NCBI GenBank assembly: GCA_020848835.1
Contig: JADLHJ010000054.1
Span: forward strand, 1 to 64,000
Source: Candidatus Hydrogenedentota bacterium
GTDB taxonomy: Bacteria > Hydrogenedentota > Hydrogenedentia > Hydrogenedentales > SLHB01
DNA: 64,000 nt
Direction of reading: 5' to 3'
Made by a program: the position numbers and the translations under genes. Below are positions 43,170 to 52,663 of this stretch, piece after piece. How positions within the stretch are numbered: position 1 is the stretch's first letter; each line of letters opens with the position of its first letter. The notes beneath the pieces were generated by a model. That model did no database searches and had not been told where the DNA came from. It was given only the letters and a program-made list of their open reading frames with translations.

Positions 43170-44165
43170 TTAACGGACCGCGACCGCATGAAAACGCAGG
43201 AGTACTCTCATCGCGACCAGCGCAAGCGTGACGGCCAATATGAAAATGGCAAGCGGCGATACGGGCAGGCCGGCGTATGGCACCCCAGCAACGGCGACAA
43301 AGATCGGAGACGAGCCAACCGCAAACGACGTTGGGGCCGTCAGAAACTCATTGGTAATGGTCACGCCGCCAAAACTGTCCCCTACCACGACAGTACCGGA
43401 ACCGGATACGTCCACATCGGTGAGGTTTGTGCTCTCCGCGATTCCGGAAAGATTGACGGAAAGCAGCACGGTCCCACTCGCGTTGGTCTTGTACAGGTTT
43501 CCGCTCCAGTCCACAATGAACAGGTCGCCCGCGACATTCGCCGCCACGGCGCGATAGTCGCCGGAGCCAATCGTCGCATCAAGATCAATCGAATATTGAA
43601 ACGCCAGCGATGCTGGATCGTAGACGTGAACATCGTCATTCGCCAACGCGTAAAGCCGGCCATCCTGGCCTATGTTCAAATCTTGTGGGCCGATGCCGGT
43701 GGCAAAACGCGTCGCGCTTCCATCGGAATCAAAGCGCACGATACCCTGTGGCGCGCCCGCGCCAGCCGTTGCCATATCGGTCACAAAGACGTATCCGCCG
43801 CCGGCTATACCACCGTACGATACGTTGTTAACCGTGCTGAGCCCGGCAAAGTTGTCATGCGTCCACGCGCCGGTAGACGAATCCAAGGTACTCATGGACG
43901 GCGTGAAGGTCCCGTTGTATACATACGCTTGAGTCGTACCGTCCTTGATTGCGACGTCTCTCGCGGTATCCGAATTCGGAATTGTACCTGCGCCGTCTGG
44001 TATCTGAAACGATTGAACAAAGGATCCGGCGGCTGTGTACTCGTATAAAACGTTGTTCGTGCTGACAAGGATGTTATTTGAAGTAATCGGCGCGGCAATG
44101 CTGGCCGGCAAAAACAGCAAATTGAGCATGGACACATACAGAACAGACCGAATGTTTGACATCAT
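43170..44165 (-). CDS. Secreted beta-propeller-like protein with C-terminal sorting-type anchor
   Basis: The start at the Met-Met pair (44165) has GGAGG directly upstream and gives a clean signal peptide (cleavage near SIAAP); the longer frame to 44246 does not. The 331-residue product has repeated [15 protein letters not shown]-like strands resembling NHL or SMP-30-type propeller repeats. The C-terminus has [20 protein letters not shown] then a basic end, which is motif, TM and Arg tail, like PEP-CTERM-class sorting signals with a different tripeptide. Likely surface-displayed. Divergent from rmlA. Confidence 0.65.
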   Translation of the reverse strand: MMSNIRSVLYVSMLNLLFLPASIAAPITSNNILVSTNNVLYEYTAAGSFVQSFQIPDGAGTIPNSDTARDVAIKDGTTQAYVYNGTFTPSMSTLDSSTGAWTHDNFAGLSTVNNVSYGGIAGGGYVFVTDMATAGAGAPQGIVRFDSDGSATRFATGIGPQDLNIGQDGRLYALANDDVHVYDPASLAFQYSIDLDATIGSGDYRAVAANVAGDLFIVDWSGNLYKTNASGTVLLSVNLSGIAESTNLTDVDVSGSGTVVVGDSFGGVTITNEFLTAPTSFAVGSSPIFVAVAGVPYAGLPVSPLAIFILAVTLALVAMRVLLRFHAVAVR

Positions 44166-44314
44166 TGGATCCTCCGCTCCCCAGTCAGATGACAACGCGG
44201 AACAGCTGCCAGCTAACCCACGACAAGAAAACACCCAAACGACCAATGTAAATCAAACCCGTGAAATGTACAACGCCGCTGCGAACTGCTCAGCATTCCG
44301 ATTCGGAAGGAGAT

Positions 44315-44413
44315 ATGATTCTTTCCGCTACGCCTTCCGCCTCCGTTGCACCCATTCAAGCGGCCCTGTTAGAGTTTGGGGCGTTTGCGGGGCAAGAGAG
44401 GGAATTTCGATGA
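44315..44413 (+). CDS. Possible 32-residue leader ORF overlapping the rmlA start
   Basis: An ATG at 44315 opens a 32-codon frame that ends in a TGA at 44411-44413, inside the rmlA start (ATGA). The strong purine tract GGAAGGAG (44305-44312) lies upstream, although its 2-nt distance to the ATG is shorter than ideal. The overlap suggests translational coupling to rmlA. The peptide (begins [18 protein letters not shown]) has no recognisable family, so it could be chance. Confidence 0.3.
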   Translation: MILSATPSASVAPIQAALLEFGAFAGQEREFR

Positions 44414-45270
44414 AGGGAATTATTCTGGCGGGCGGTTCCGGGACGCGGCTGCATCCGTTGACGCTGGCCGTGAGCAAGCAGCTCATGCCAATCTACGACA
44501 AGCCGATGATCTACTACCCATTGTCCACGTTGATCATGTCTGGCATCCGCGACGTGCTGATCATTTCCACGCCGCACGATCTGCCGCTGTTCCAGCACCT
44601 GCTCGGGGACGGCAGCCGAATCGGAATGAATCTGAGCTACGCCGTGCAGGAAATCCCCAACGGTCTCGCGCAGGCGTTTGTGATTGGCGAGAAATTTGTG
44701 GGCAACGACAAAGCCGCGCTCATCCTCGGCGACAACATCTTCTACGGCACCGGCCTGGATTCCCTGCTGCAGGCCAACAACGATCCCACCGGCGGCGTCG
44801 TGTATGCCTACCACGTGTCCGATCCCGAACGATACGGTGTAGTCGAGTTCGACGCGCAAAACCGCGCCATCTCCATCGAAGAAAAACCCGAGAAACCGAA
44901 ATCGAACTACGCCGTCCCCGGCCTCTACTTCTACGACAACTCGGTCATCGACATCGCAAAGGCGCTCAAACCCAGCGCGCGCGGCGAATACGAAATCACG
45001 GACGTCAACAGGGAATACCTGAAACAAGGCAAGCTCAGCGTCGCCATCCTCGACCGCGGCACCGCCTGGCTCGATACAGGCACCTTCGCGTCGCTCATGC
45101 AAGCCGCCCAGTTCGTCCAGGTCATCGAAGAACGCCAAGGCCTAAAGATCGGCTGCATCGAAGAAGCCGCCTACCGCATGGGTTTCATCTCCGACCTCGA
45201 ACTGCGGGCCCTGGCGGAGCCGTTGCTCAAGAGCGGTTACGGGAAATATCTCGTGAGTTTGTTGGATTAA
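44410..45270 (+). CDS. rmlA: Glucose-1-phosphate thymidylyltransferase
   Basis: The 286-residue enzyme begins at the ATG at 44410 with the classic [19 protein letters not shown], then [19 protein letters not shown]. It also has [15 protein letters not shown] and the C-terminal [10 protein letters not shown]. It makes dTDP-glucose, first step to dTDP-rhamnose and related surface sugars. The other rml genes are not adjacent. AGAGGG seven bases upstream of the ATG gives a good ribosome-binding site. The long in-frame extension to 44035 overlaps the divergent gene and is rejected. Confidence 0.96.
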   Translation: MKGIILAGGSGTRLHPLTLAVSKQLMPIYDKPMIYYPLSTLIMSGIRDVLIISTPHDLPLFQHLLGDGSRIGMNLSYAVQEIPNGLAQAFVIGEKFVGNDKAALILGDNIFYGTGLDSLLQANNDPTGGVVYAYHVSDPERYGVVEFDAQNRAISIEEKPEKPKSNYAVPGLYFYDNSVIDIAKALKPSARGEYEITDVNREYLKQGKLSVAILDRGTAWLDTGTFASLMQAAQFVQVIEERQGLKIGCIEEAAYRMGFISDLELRALAEPLLKSGYGKYLVSLLD

Positions 45271-45307
45271 GAGCAATCGAGCCCAATCGGAATTCGGCTC
45301 TACATAG

Positions 45308-45337
45308 TTGCCAAAGGGCGCGTAAAAACGATAAACT
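45308..45337 (+). promoter_or_regulatory. Promoter of tRNA-Leu
   Basis: TTGCCA (45308-45313), an 18-bp spacer and TAAACT (45332-45337) lie 12 bp before the tRNA 5' end. This spacing is usual for a tRNA gene promoter. Confidence 0.55.
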
Positions 45338-45349
45338 ATGGTCTGCCCT

Positions 45350-45436
45350 GCGCGGATGGTGGAACTGGCAGACACGCCAGACTAAGGATCTGGTCCTCGA
45401 AAGGGGATGGGAGTTCAAGTCTCCCTCCGCGCACCA
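45350..45436 (+). tRNA. tRNA-Leu, anticodon AAG, with encoded CCA
   Basis: The 87-nt sequence folds as a class-II tRNA. The acceptor is GCGCGGA (45350-45356) with TCCGCGC (45426-45432), the discriminator is A and CCA is encoded. The D arm is GTG/CAC and the anticodon stem is CCAGA (45377-45381)/TCTGG. The loop CTAAGGA places AAG at 45384-45386. The long variable arm CCTC-GAAA-GGGG and T arm GGGAG-TTCAAGT-CTCCC complete it. A34 would need deamination to inosine. Most bacteria use GAG here, so this is worth checking with a covariance model. Confidence 0.93.
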
Positions 45437-45449
45437 TTTATGACTATTC

Positions 45450-45478
45450 AGGCGGTCCTTGCGGGCCGCCTTTCTTTT
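45450..45478 (+). terminator. Intrinsic terminator after tRNA-Leu
   Basis: The stem AGGCGGTCC (45450-45458) with GGGCCGCCT (45463-45471), one G-T pair, and loop TTGC is followed by a T-rich run to 45478. Confidence 0.85.
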
Positions 45479-45540
45479 AGACTCTGGGATAAGGATTTCG
45501 CCCGGCGCGGAGGCCGGGCGCTACATTGGGAGCGAGTGTG

Positions 45541-45927
45541 ATGGAACGGACATTAATTCCGGCGGGGTCGAAGTGGGAGCCGATTATCGGCTACTCGCGG
45601 GCGGTGAAGATTGGAAACGAAGTGCATGTGTCGGGAACAGCACCTTCGGGGCCCGATGGCAAAGTCGTCGGCCCTGGCGACCCCTACGCGCAGACGAAGC
45701 GCTGCCTGGAAATCATAGAGGGCGCACTGGCCAAAGCCGGCGCATCAATGAAGGACGTGTACAGAACGCGCATGTTTCTGACAGACGTGTCGCAGTGGGA
45801 AGCGGTTGGCCGCGCCCACGGTGAGTATTTCGGTGAAGTCCGCCCCGCTACCACGATTGTCGAGGTATCGAAGCTGATCGACCCCGAGATGCTCGTGGAA
45901 ATCGAAGCCGACGCATATATCGGCTAA
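45541..45927 (+). CDS. ridA: RidA/YjgF-family protein
   Basis: The ATG at 45541 gives 128 residues. A TTG five codons upstream is less likely because GGGAG lies about 8 bp from the ATG. The family motifs are VHVSGTAP-like, then ALAKAGASMKDVYRTRMFLTD, RPATTIVEVSKL and VEIEADAY. The catalytic Arg of RidA (in RPATT) is present, so it may hydrolyse enamine or imine intermediates. The leader carries a CGCCCGGC/GCCGGGCG hairpin (45499-45520), perhaps another terminator arm or repeat. Confidence 0.9.
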   Translation: MERTLIPAGSKWEPIIGYSRAVKIGNEVHVSGTAPSGPDGKVVGPGDPYAQTKRCLEIIEGALAKAGASMKDVYRTRMFLTDVSQWEAVGRAHGEYFGEVRPATTIVEVSKLIDPEMLVEIEADAYIG

Positions 45928-46057
45928 GAAACTCGTCCTCTGCAAACCGGGAATATTAGCGGCCAGGTTCAGGTTACACTACGCAGGGATCGACTCGCGA
46001 ACGCGGGTTCAGTATAATGAACACAATGAGACGGATATTTGAGGAGGACGTACGGTA

Positions 46058-46573
46058 ATGCCACCCCTTTATGAGCCAGAGGCTGTGAAGCCGATGTGGG
46101 AAGAATTGGCCGCGGTCGGAATTCAGCCGCTAACAACGCCGGAAGAAGTGGACAATCTGCTAGGGCCGGGCGCAACGGGTACGACGCTTCTGGTCATCAA
46201 TTCGGTATGCGGTTGCGCGGCGGGTGGTTGCCGACCGGGTGTGATGCTTGCCCTGCAAAACGATGTCATCCCAGACAATCTGGTGACGGTTTTCGCGGGA
46301 GTAGATCGCGAAGCAACGCAACGTGCACGTGAATACATGCCGCAGATCCCCCCCTCCTCGCCCAACATCATTCTGTTCAAGGACGGTAAGCCAACCCACG
46401 CACTTCAACGCATGCACATCGAGCGCATGACTGCGGTAGACATCGGCAACGCCTTGCGCGACATCTTCAACAAAGAATGCACACGCAAAGGCCCGAGCGT
46501 ACCGAAAGAGGATTACGACAAGATCGATCCTGTTCAGAAGTGCGGATCGAGTATCCCGCTATACCAAGGTTAA
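46058..46573 (+). CDS. BrxA/BrxB-type bacilliredoxin
   Basis: The 171-residue protein matches BrxA/B: a start with ELAAVGIQPLTTPEEVD, the VINSVCGCAAGGCRPG active site (Cys51, Cys53, extra Cys58), then MPQIPPSSPNIILFKDGK and a Cys-containing C-terminus. In Firmicutes bacilliredoxins reduce bacillithiol mixed disulfides. Whether bacillithiol exists here cannot be judged. ATG has GAGGA seven to nine bases upstream. Confidence 0.92.
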   Translation: MPPLYEPEAVKPMWEELAAVGIQPLTTPEEVDNLLGPGATGTTLLVINSVCGCAAGGCRPGVMLALQNDVIPDNLVTVFAGVDREATQRAREYMPQIPPSSPNIILFKDGKPTHALQRMHIERMTAVDIGNALRDIFNKECTRKGPSVPKEDYDKIDPVQKCGSSIPLYQG

Positions 46574-46600
46574 AACTACACCAAAGTGACGAATGTAAGG

Positions 46601-46637
46601 ACGGGCGTTCGCGTGATTGCGAATGCCCGTTTTCTTT
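46601..46637 (+). terminator. Intrinsic terminator after the bacilliredoxin gene
   Basis: A 12-bp stem (46601-46612 with 46619-46630, one G-T pair) with loop GTGATT is followed by TTTTCTTT. It lies in the 85-bp convergent gap and could serve the opposing gdhA as well, although its tail on that strand is not T-rich. Confidence 0.85.
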
Positions 46638-46658
46638 ATGCCTTACGAAGCAGAAGAA

Positions 46659-47960
46659 TCAAAGCAAACTTCGGTTCACCATTGTCTCGTAAACCCGCAT
46701 TAGCGCAACGTCCGTCGTAGCTTCCGTCAGCGTCCGGCCGCGCGCAATCAACGACTCGCAGGCGGTATACGCATTGTCGAGCCGATCGCGCACTTCCACC
46801 AATGTCTGCTCGCGCGTAAACTTCAGCCCTCCCAGCGCCTGGCGATATTCGAGATTCGATGCAATGACACCGCCGGCATTCGCATACGAATCGGGAAGAA
46901 TCGTCACGCCCTTCCCTTGAAGAATCTTCATCGCATCATAGGTCACCGGCATGTTCGCCGCTTCTACGATGCAGCCTGCGCCGATCGTGTTGGCATTCTC
47001 GCCGGTAATGACGTGCCCGCTCGCAGCGGGAATCAGGTAATCGCACTTCAGGCGGAATAATGCATCGTTGCTGATCTTCTTTGCCGTGAAGCCCCCCACG
47101 CCCGCGGCCGTTTTGCAGTGGCGGTCGAGTGCTTCGATATCAATCCCGCCGGGCTCGTGCGCGCCGCCGGAAATATCGGTTACACCCACCATTCGCACGC
47201 CTTCCTCGAACAGGAAGCGCGCGGCGTAAGAACCTACTTTTCCAAATCCCTGGATCGCCACTGTGCACTGCTCCGGCGCGATGCCGCGTCGCTCCATGTC
47301 GCGCATGATGACGTGGTACACGCCATAGCCGGTCGCCTCCGCGCGTCCCGGCAGCCAACCCTCGATACCGTCCGGCTTGCCGGTAACCGACGCCGGATCC
47401 TTCGTCTCATTGTAAATACGGACCATCTCCGCGCCGCCGGTGCCCATGTCAGGCGCGGGCACATACTCATGACTTGCGAAGAGTTGTCCAAAGTGATGGG
47501 CAAACTCGGTCATGATGTCCGCCTTCGCAATGCGCTCGAATTCGCGGTATTCGCCGCCGAAGCGTTTCGCCTTGACCATGTGTGCGTACAATGATCGCAA
47601 ATCGACACTAATACCCGACTTGCCTCCGCCCAACTCAACATCGGCCAACGCCGTCTTTAATGTCATCAACCGCGCCAGCTCGGTGGTCTCCCACAAGTCA
47701 ACATCCGCGGCAAGGCGAATCCCGCCTTTGTAAGGCCCGCGCGCGCGATCGTGCAACACAATGCCGGAAATGATGTTAATGACTTCACCCAAAATCGATA
47801 CCGGCAGACGTTGAATATGGACGGCGGAAGGCTTGATGATTTCCTGAATCGCGTCTTCGGAAATCTTCAGGCGCTTCCCGCTTTCGACCAGCAATTGCGC
47901 CGATCGCGTCACCGGCTCCTTACTACGCACATACTCTTCGAGCTTGTTCCCAACTTTCAT
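46659..47960 (-). CDS. gdhA: Glutamate dehydrogenase (GdhA family)
   Basis: The start is placed at MKVGNKLEEYVR with GGGGAATCGA upstream (433 residues), because the longer frames have a low-complexity leader. Diagnostic motifs are ARGPYKGGIRLAADVDL (Lys78), LKTALADVELGGGKSGI (catalytic Lys114) and the nucleotide-binding AIQGFGKVGSYAA. It interconverts glutamate and 2-oxoglutarate plus ammonia. NAD versus NADP use is not clear. It converges on the bacilliredoxin gene and is separated from the divergent methyltransferase by 144 bp. Confidence 0.95.
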   Translation of the reverse strand: MKVGNKLEEYVRSKEPVTRSAQLLVESGKRLKISEDAIQEIIKPSAVHIQRLPVSILGEVINIISGIVLHDRARGPYKGGIRLAADVDLWETTELARLMTLKTALADVELGGGKSGISVDLRSLYAHMVKAKRFGGEYREFERIAKADIMTEFAHHFGQLFASHEYVPAPDMGTGGAEMVRIYNETKDPASVTGKPDGIEGWLPGRAEATGYGVYHVIMRDMERRGIAPEQCTVAIQGFGKVGSYAARFLFEEGVRMVGVTDISGGAHEPGGIDIEALDRHCKTAAGVGGFTAKKISNDALFRLKCDYLIPAASGHVITGENANTIGAGCIVEAANMPVTYDAMKILQGKGVTILPDSYANAGGVIASNLEYRQALGGLKFTREQTLVEVRDRLDNAYTACESLIARGRTLTEATTDVALMRVYETMVNRSLL

Positions 47961-48104
47961 TTCGATTCCCCGGTTCGTTGGCATAGACAGCGCGCCAGTA
48001 TTGCGGACGTGGCAACAGGGTTCAAGCAAGAACAATTGATTGCAAGGGGCGTCAGCGCGTAGTGTTGCGCGCGCATTCGCAACGCATGATTCACGAAGGA
48101 ATTC

Positions 48105-48962
48105 ATGACCACCAATATTGATAGGCTTTGGGAACCGGCACGCGTCGCGGCGTCCATTACGCACGGCGCGATACACACCACGTTGGACGACCGCCTGCGG
48201 GGTGAATTAGCGGCGACAGACGCGATTCCCGAACGCGTCGTCTGCGCGTTGACCGATCCGAAACCGTTGGACATTTGCATGCCGGTGCTAAACGCCGTGC
48301 TCGCCGCGCAATACCAAGAAGTGTTCGCGGCATTGGCGCTTCCGAACACGTTGTCGGTATACGAGCCCTGCGTCGGCGCGTCGCCGCCGGTGATCTTCGC
48401 TACTGAGGCATATGGGCAAGGAAGCTATCTGACGATTAATCTCAATCGGAAATTGCGCGGCGAACTGCAGAATAAAATCGCGCACATCAAGTCAGTGATC
48501 CGCATCATTGAAGAGAATGCCGTCGCCGCAACAGTTTCGCTACCGGACAATTCGTTTGATGTCGCATGTTTTCACCACGCGATCAACGACATCCTGCAGA
48601 CGGCATGCGCAGAGCCGCGCGGCATGGACACCACGGCGATCGATTGGTTTCCGAACGAGCGCCAGATGATCGAATGGCTCGCGGAAGACTTTCAACGTGA
48701 CCAACTGGCATCGCGCGGGAAGCCGGAGCTGATGTCGATTGTAGGTGAAGCAGCGCGGCTGGTTAAGCCAGGCGGCTACCTCGTCTTTGACCACTTCAAC
48801 TGGTGCCGGTTCATTGGCGTCGATTGGTTTCCCTGGGACTTGTTCTACAACCTGATCCCAATGACGCGAGGTTGGATCACTGAAAGCGCACTGCCGTTAC
48901 AGGAAGTCTCATTGTCTGGACTTCCAACGCAATGGTGGATGATCTGGCAGGTCAAAGATTAG
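48105..48962 (+). CDS. Class I SAM-dependent methyltransferase-like protein
   Basis: The 285-residue protein has the class I layout without the textbook GxGxG. LSVYEPCVGASPPVIF is the motif I position, LPDNSFDVACFHHAINDIL is motif IV, and ARLVKPGGYLVFDHF is motif VI. An N-terminal 90-residue helical part precedes it. Substrate unknown. It stands alone, with its stop converging and overlapping by four bases the phosphoesterase gene. Confidence 0.65.
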   Translation: MTTNIDRLWEPARVAASITHGAIHTTLDDRLRGELAATDAIPERVVCALTDPKPLDICMPVLNAVLAAQYQEVFAALALPNTLSVYEPCVGASPPVIFATEAYGQGSYLTINLNRKLRGELQNKIAHIKSVIRIIEENAVAATVSLPDNSFDVACFHHAINDILQTACAEPRGMDTTAIDWFPNERQMIEWLAEDFQRDQLASRGKPELMSIVGEAARLVKPGGYLVFDHFNWCRFIGVDWFPWDLFYNLIPMTRGWITESALPLQEVSLSGLPTQWWMIWQVKD

Positions 48963-49789
48963 TTGGCCAAGCGCCGATCGAACAAGAATGGCTCCGCTGG
49001 ATCAGTCGTCACAGTGATCAACAATGGCCTCGCTTTCGCCACCTGATCCACTTGCACGCGCGTCAGGTTCGGTACGCGCCAACTTGGTTCTACCTCGTAT
49101 TTATGCCCGTCGCCATGCAGGTACATAGATGGTTTGCCGAAAGCCTTTATCTCCTCGATCACGATGGCGAAAAAATCTTCTTGCGGTTCCTTTGGACGCG
49201 CCTGCGCAAAAATGACCGATGCGCGCACGCTCGCGCCATGCTTCGATAATGCTTCCTTCGCCCATGCTGCACCCACGAGATGCCGAGCATGCCACGCCGC
49301 CGCATCTTTCATGGTCCCGCCGACCATGTTGATGCCGATCATCAATACCCCCTGTTGAACCCATGCCATGTTCTCCGGGTGATCCTTTTGCCTCTCAACA
49401 ACGACATCCTTTTTCCAGCGCTCATCCAGCTTCAGCAGATGCCGCGTCCAAAATGTCCAGCCCTCGGCGGGGTTCAGCAGATCGGTCCATTCGTTATCAC
49501 CCGGGACGATATACACCGGCGCGACGGATGTGCGCAGTAAGGCGGCAACCTGGAGGTAATGCGATTCGGGCAATCGCTCGCTACCTTTCCAAATGTCGCC
49601 GAGGTGCAGCAGAAACGCAGTCTTGCCGTCCGCGTTATCGGCATCGATTTGCTGCTGGAACAGCATCCAATCTTCTTCGCTTCTAGGACCGTCTCCTGTC
49701 GCGGTGAAAACAAGGGTGCCAGAATCGGCGACGCCGGAGACAGTGGCAAACACACACAGCCAAGCTGCAACCCAATGTCGAAATTGCAT
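48959..49789 (-). CDS. Secreted calcineurin-like metallophosphoesterase
   Basis: The 276-residue protein has a signal peptide (cleavage near SGVADSG). The metallophosphoesterase blocks are TATGDGPRS, LLHLGDIWKGS, VPGDNEW and a late YLHGDGHKYE. The first metal motif (D-x-H) is changed to TGDGP, so metal binding may be partial. Possible substrates include phosphomonoesters or cyclic nucleotides. Monocistronic. Confidence 0.8.
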   Translation of the reverse strand: MQFRHWVAAWLCVFATVSGVADSGTLVFTATGDGPRSEEDWMLFQQQIDADNADGKTAFLLHLGDIWKGSERLPESHYLQVAALLRTSVAPVYIVPGDNEWTDLLNPAEGWTFWTRHLLKLDERWKKDVVVERQKDHPENMAWVQQGVLMIGINMVGGTMKDAAAWHARHLVGAAWAKEALSKHGASVRASVIFAQARPKEPQEDFFAIVIEEIKAFGKPSMYLHGDGHKYEVEPSWRVPNLTRVQVDQVAKARPLLITVTTDPAEPFLFDRRLAN

Positions 49790-49917
49790 CGGAAAGTACC
49801 CCAGATTAGTAGACCAGACAACAAGCGTAACATAGGGAAGTTTTTTAGGGTAGGTTTGTGTTATTCCTCATCAGGAAGATAATGTGTCTGGGCGCAAGGC
49901 TACCTGAGGAAATTACC

Positions 49918-51027
49918 ATGAGCGCAAATCCCCTGCTCGACCTTCAACGATTCGGGCAAAGCGTCTGGCTCGATCTCTTAAAACGCAGTCTCGTCGCAAG
50001 CGGAGAGCTGAAGCGGCTGATAGTTGAAGACGGCCTGCGCGGTGTAACCAGTAATCCAAAGATATTCGACGATGCAATCGAGGGCAGCGCCGACTACGAT
50101 GAAGAAATTCGTACGCTTGCGAAAACGAGGGACAACGTCACCGAAACCTACGAGGCACTCGCCGTGACGGACATCAAGGCCGCCGCTGACGTTTTGCGTC
50201 CGGTTTACGATGAGTCCGATGGACGCGACGGTTACGTCAGTCTCGAAGTCAATCCACACCTTGCGCACGATACCCCAGGCACTATTGCCGAAGCGCGGCG
50301 TTTGTGGAAGGCTGTGGATAAGCCAAACGTATTCATTAAAATCCCCGCGACCTTGGAAGGCGTGCCGGCAATCGAGCAATGTCTTGGTGAAGGCATCAAC
50401 ATCAACGTGACCCTGTTATTCAGTCTCGATCGCTATCGCGCGGTGGCTGAGGCCTTCGTGCGCGCAATTGAACAACGCGCAAAGAATGGGCAGACGCTCG
50501 CACGCATCGAGTCTGTGGCCAGCTTCTTTCTAAGCCGTGTGGACGTGCTTGTAGATTCGTTGCTGGATAAGCAAACCGATAACGCAAGCGCGAAGGATCT
50601 GCGGGGAAAAGCGGCCATCGCCAGCGCGAAAATGGCTTACCAGATCTATAAAGAGATTTTTGAGTCTGATGCCTTCAAAAATCTTGCGGCGAAAGGCGCG
50701 CGTAGTCAACGCGTGTTGTGGGCGAGCACGGGAACGAAGGATCCGAAAGTGAGCGATGTAAAATATGTGGAGGCGCTCATCGGTCCTGAAACGGTGAATA
50801 CGATGCCGCTGGAGACCCTCAATGCATACCGCGATCATGGGAAACCGGCGTCGCGGCTTGAACAAGGTATCGGAGAAGCGCGCGACATCTTGAACGAATT
50901 GGCGGAAATTGGAATCGATATGGACGCCGTTTCCGAGCAACTTGAGAAGGAAGGCGTCAAGAAATTCAACGAGCCCTTCGACAAACTATTGAAATCCCTG
51001 GAATCGAAGCGCGCCAAGATTTGTTAG
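49918..51027 (+). CDS. tal: Transaldolase
   Basis: The 369-residue enzyme begins at the ATG at 49918 with GAGGAAATT upstream. It is the long (Mycobacterium/cyanobacterium-like) transaldolase type: GLRGVTSNPKIFDDAIEGS, VSLEVNPHLAHDT and VFIKIPATLEGVPAIE with Schiff-base Lys141. It also has VASFFLSRVDVLVDSLL and QRVLWASTGTKDP. It transfers dihydroxyacetone units in the pentose phosphate pathway. It lies alone, followed after 62 bp by the DUF1254 gene. Confidence 0.94.
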   Translation: MSANPLLDLQRFGQSVWLDLLKRSLVASGELKRLIVEDGLRGVTSNPKIFDDAIEGSADYDEEIRTLAKTRDNVTETYEALAVTDIKAAADVLRPVYDESDGRDGYVSLEVNPHLAHDTPGTIAEARRLWKAVDKPNVFIKIPATLEGVPAIEQCLGEGININVTLLFSLDRYRAVAEAFVRAIEQRAKNGQTLARIESVASFFLSRVDVLVDSLLDKQTDNASAKDLRGKAAIASAKMAYQIYKEIFESDAFKNLAAKGARSQRVLWASTGTKDPKVSDVKYVEALIGPETVNTMPLETLNAYRDHGKPASRLEQGIGEARDILNELAEIGIDMDAVSEQLEKEGVKKFNEPFDKLLKSLESKRAKIC

Positions 51028-51089
51028 CACGGCAAAGCCAGCGGGCGCGCCGTCGCTCAGGAATGCGGAAGCCGTGGAGTGCATTGGCT

Positions 51090-52484
51090 ATGAAACCGTT
51101 TTTGCTCACCTGCGTTTTGGCCATTTTATTTATGGCACCGAGCGTGCAATCGCAACCCATTGAAGTTCCTGTCATCGATCGAATCATTGCCGAAGAGATT
51201 GCGGCGGAAATCTACGTTTACACCTATCCCTTGCTCGTGATGGATACGACGCGCCGTAAGATGACAATTCCAGTAGGCGCATTCGGGCTCGGCCCCGTGA
51301 ATCAATTCAATCACATGCGCATCTTCCCGAAACCGGGGTTTGAGGCGGTCATTCGGCCCAACTTCGATACGCTATATTCGTCCGCGTGGCTTGATCTCAC
51401 GCGCGAGCCCGTCGTGGTTTCCACCCCGGACACCGACGATCGTTATTTTATTTTGCAGATGCTGGATATGTGGACCGAAGTCTTCGCCTCACCAAGCAAG
51501 CGAACAACAGGAACAGCGCCGCAGAATTATGTCCTCGTCGCTCCTGGATGGCAGGAACAGACGCCACCGGGCATCACACGGATCGAAGCGCCAACGCCTT
51601 TTGTGTGGATCATCGGGCGGATCCAGACAAACGGACGCGACGATGTGAAGAACGTGAGAGCGTTGCAGGACGGTTTCGTGATCAAGACGCTGTCCAACTA
51701 TACAGGCACTGCCACGCCGAGCCATATTGAGGAGGAAGTCACCACCGCGCGGCCGCCGAAACGCGCGGTGGATAAGATGTCTGCCGACGTGTATTTCGCC
51801 TACGCTTCTGAACTTCTGCGCGTGAATCCTCCGCACGTCGCGGATGCGCCATTTCTTGAACGCATGAAGCGCGTAGGATTTGTCGCGGGAGAAAAGTTTG
51901 ATGTGACATCGCAGCCACAACCATTGCGTCGCGCGTTTGAAGAAGCGGTATTCAAAGGGCAAAAGCTAATGCGCGATAATCAGAATCAGTTCACAAAGCA
52001 GGTGAACTCGTGGCACTTGAACAATTCCGGCCTCGGTAACTACGGCACGAATTACTTGCAACGCGCAATTATCGCCAAAAATGCCCTCGGCGCGAATGCC
52101 CCGGAAGACGCGGTGTATCCCATGACAAGCTGGGATGCCGAAGGTCAGCCGTTGGATGGCAACAACAATTATGTGCTCCATTTTGACGAAGCGCAGTTGC
52201 CTCCTGTAAACGGCTTCTGGTCGGTAACCGTCTACAAAGCGGACGGATTTCCCGCGACAAACAGCATCGATCGGTACGCTATCGGCGATCGCGATTCACT
52301 GAGATACAATCCCGATGGCTCCCTTGATCTCTATATTCAGAAGGAATCTCCCGGAACTGACCAGGAATCGAACTGGCTGCCTGTCCCACGCCAACATTTC
52401 AACTTGACGATGCGCTTATATTGGCCCATGCCCCCGGTCTTATCTGGCGATTGGGCTCCACCACCGCTGCGACGCGTCGAATAA
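51090..52484 (+). CDS. Secreted DUF1254/DUF1214 protein
   Basis: The ATG at 51090 gives 464 residues with a signal peptide (cleavage near VQSQP). The DUF1254 N-terminal half shows YVYTYPLLVMDTTRR and NQFNHMRIFPKPG, then RPNFDTLYSSAWLDL. The C-terminal DUF1214 half shows FWSVTVYKADGFPATNSIDRYAIGDRDSLRYNPDGSLDLYIQ, here cut into two motifs, typical of the pair. No activity is established for the family. Fragments of the two ends fit the usual 450-480-residue length. Confidence 0.9.
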   Translation: MKPFLLTCVLAILFMAPSVQSQPIEVPVIDRIIAEEIAAEIYVYTYPLLVMDTTRRKMTIPVGAFGLGPVNQFNHMRIFPKPGFEAVIRPNFDTLYSSAWLDLTREPVVVSTPDTDDRYFILQMLDMWTEVFASPSKRTTGTAPQNYVLVAPGWQEQTPPGITRIEAPTPFVWIIGRIQTNGRDDVKNVRALQDGFVIKTLSNYTGTATPSHIEEEVTTARPPKRAVDKMSADVYFAYASELLRVNPPHVADAPFLERMKRVGFVAGEKFDVTSQPQPLRRAFEEAVFKGQKLMRDNQNQFTKQVNSWHLNNSGLGNYGTNYLQRAIIAKNALGANAPEDAVYPMTSWDAEGQPLDGNNNYVLHFDEAQLPPVNGFWSVTVYKADGFPATNSIDRYAIGDRDSLRYNPDGSLDLYIQKESPGTDQESNWLPVPRQHFNLTMRLYWPMPPVLSGDWAPPPLRRVE

Positions 52485-52663
52485 AACGTCGAAGGCCCCC
52501 GCGAAGCGTCCGCCGAGGCAGAAAGTGCGTCGCGACACCCGCGATTTTATTCGAACAAGTCTCTAGCCGCGTCATGTTTTCTTGTTGCGTGGCGCAACCA
52601 TCACCCATTCAGAAATTTGCTATGATGCGATGTACGCCGTATCAAAAAAAAGGGGGCCTCTTT

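Noticed and set aside
43164-44048. 294-codon plus-strand frame opposite the propeller-like secreted protein
   Set aside because: The minus strand has a signal peptide, repeated strands and a C-terminal anchor; the plus product is basic and patternless.
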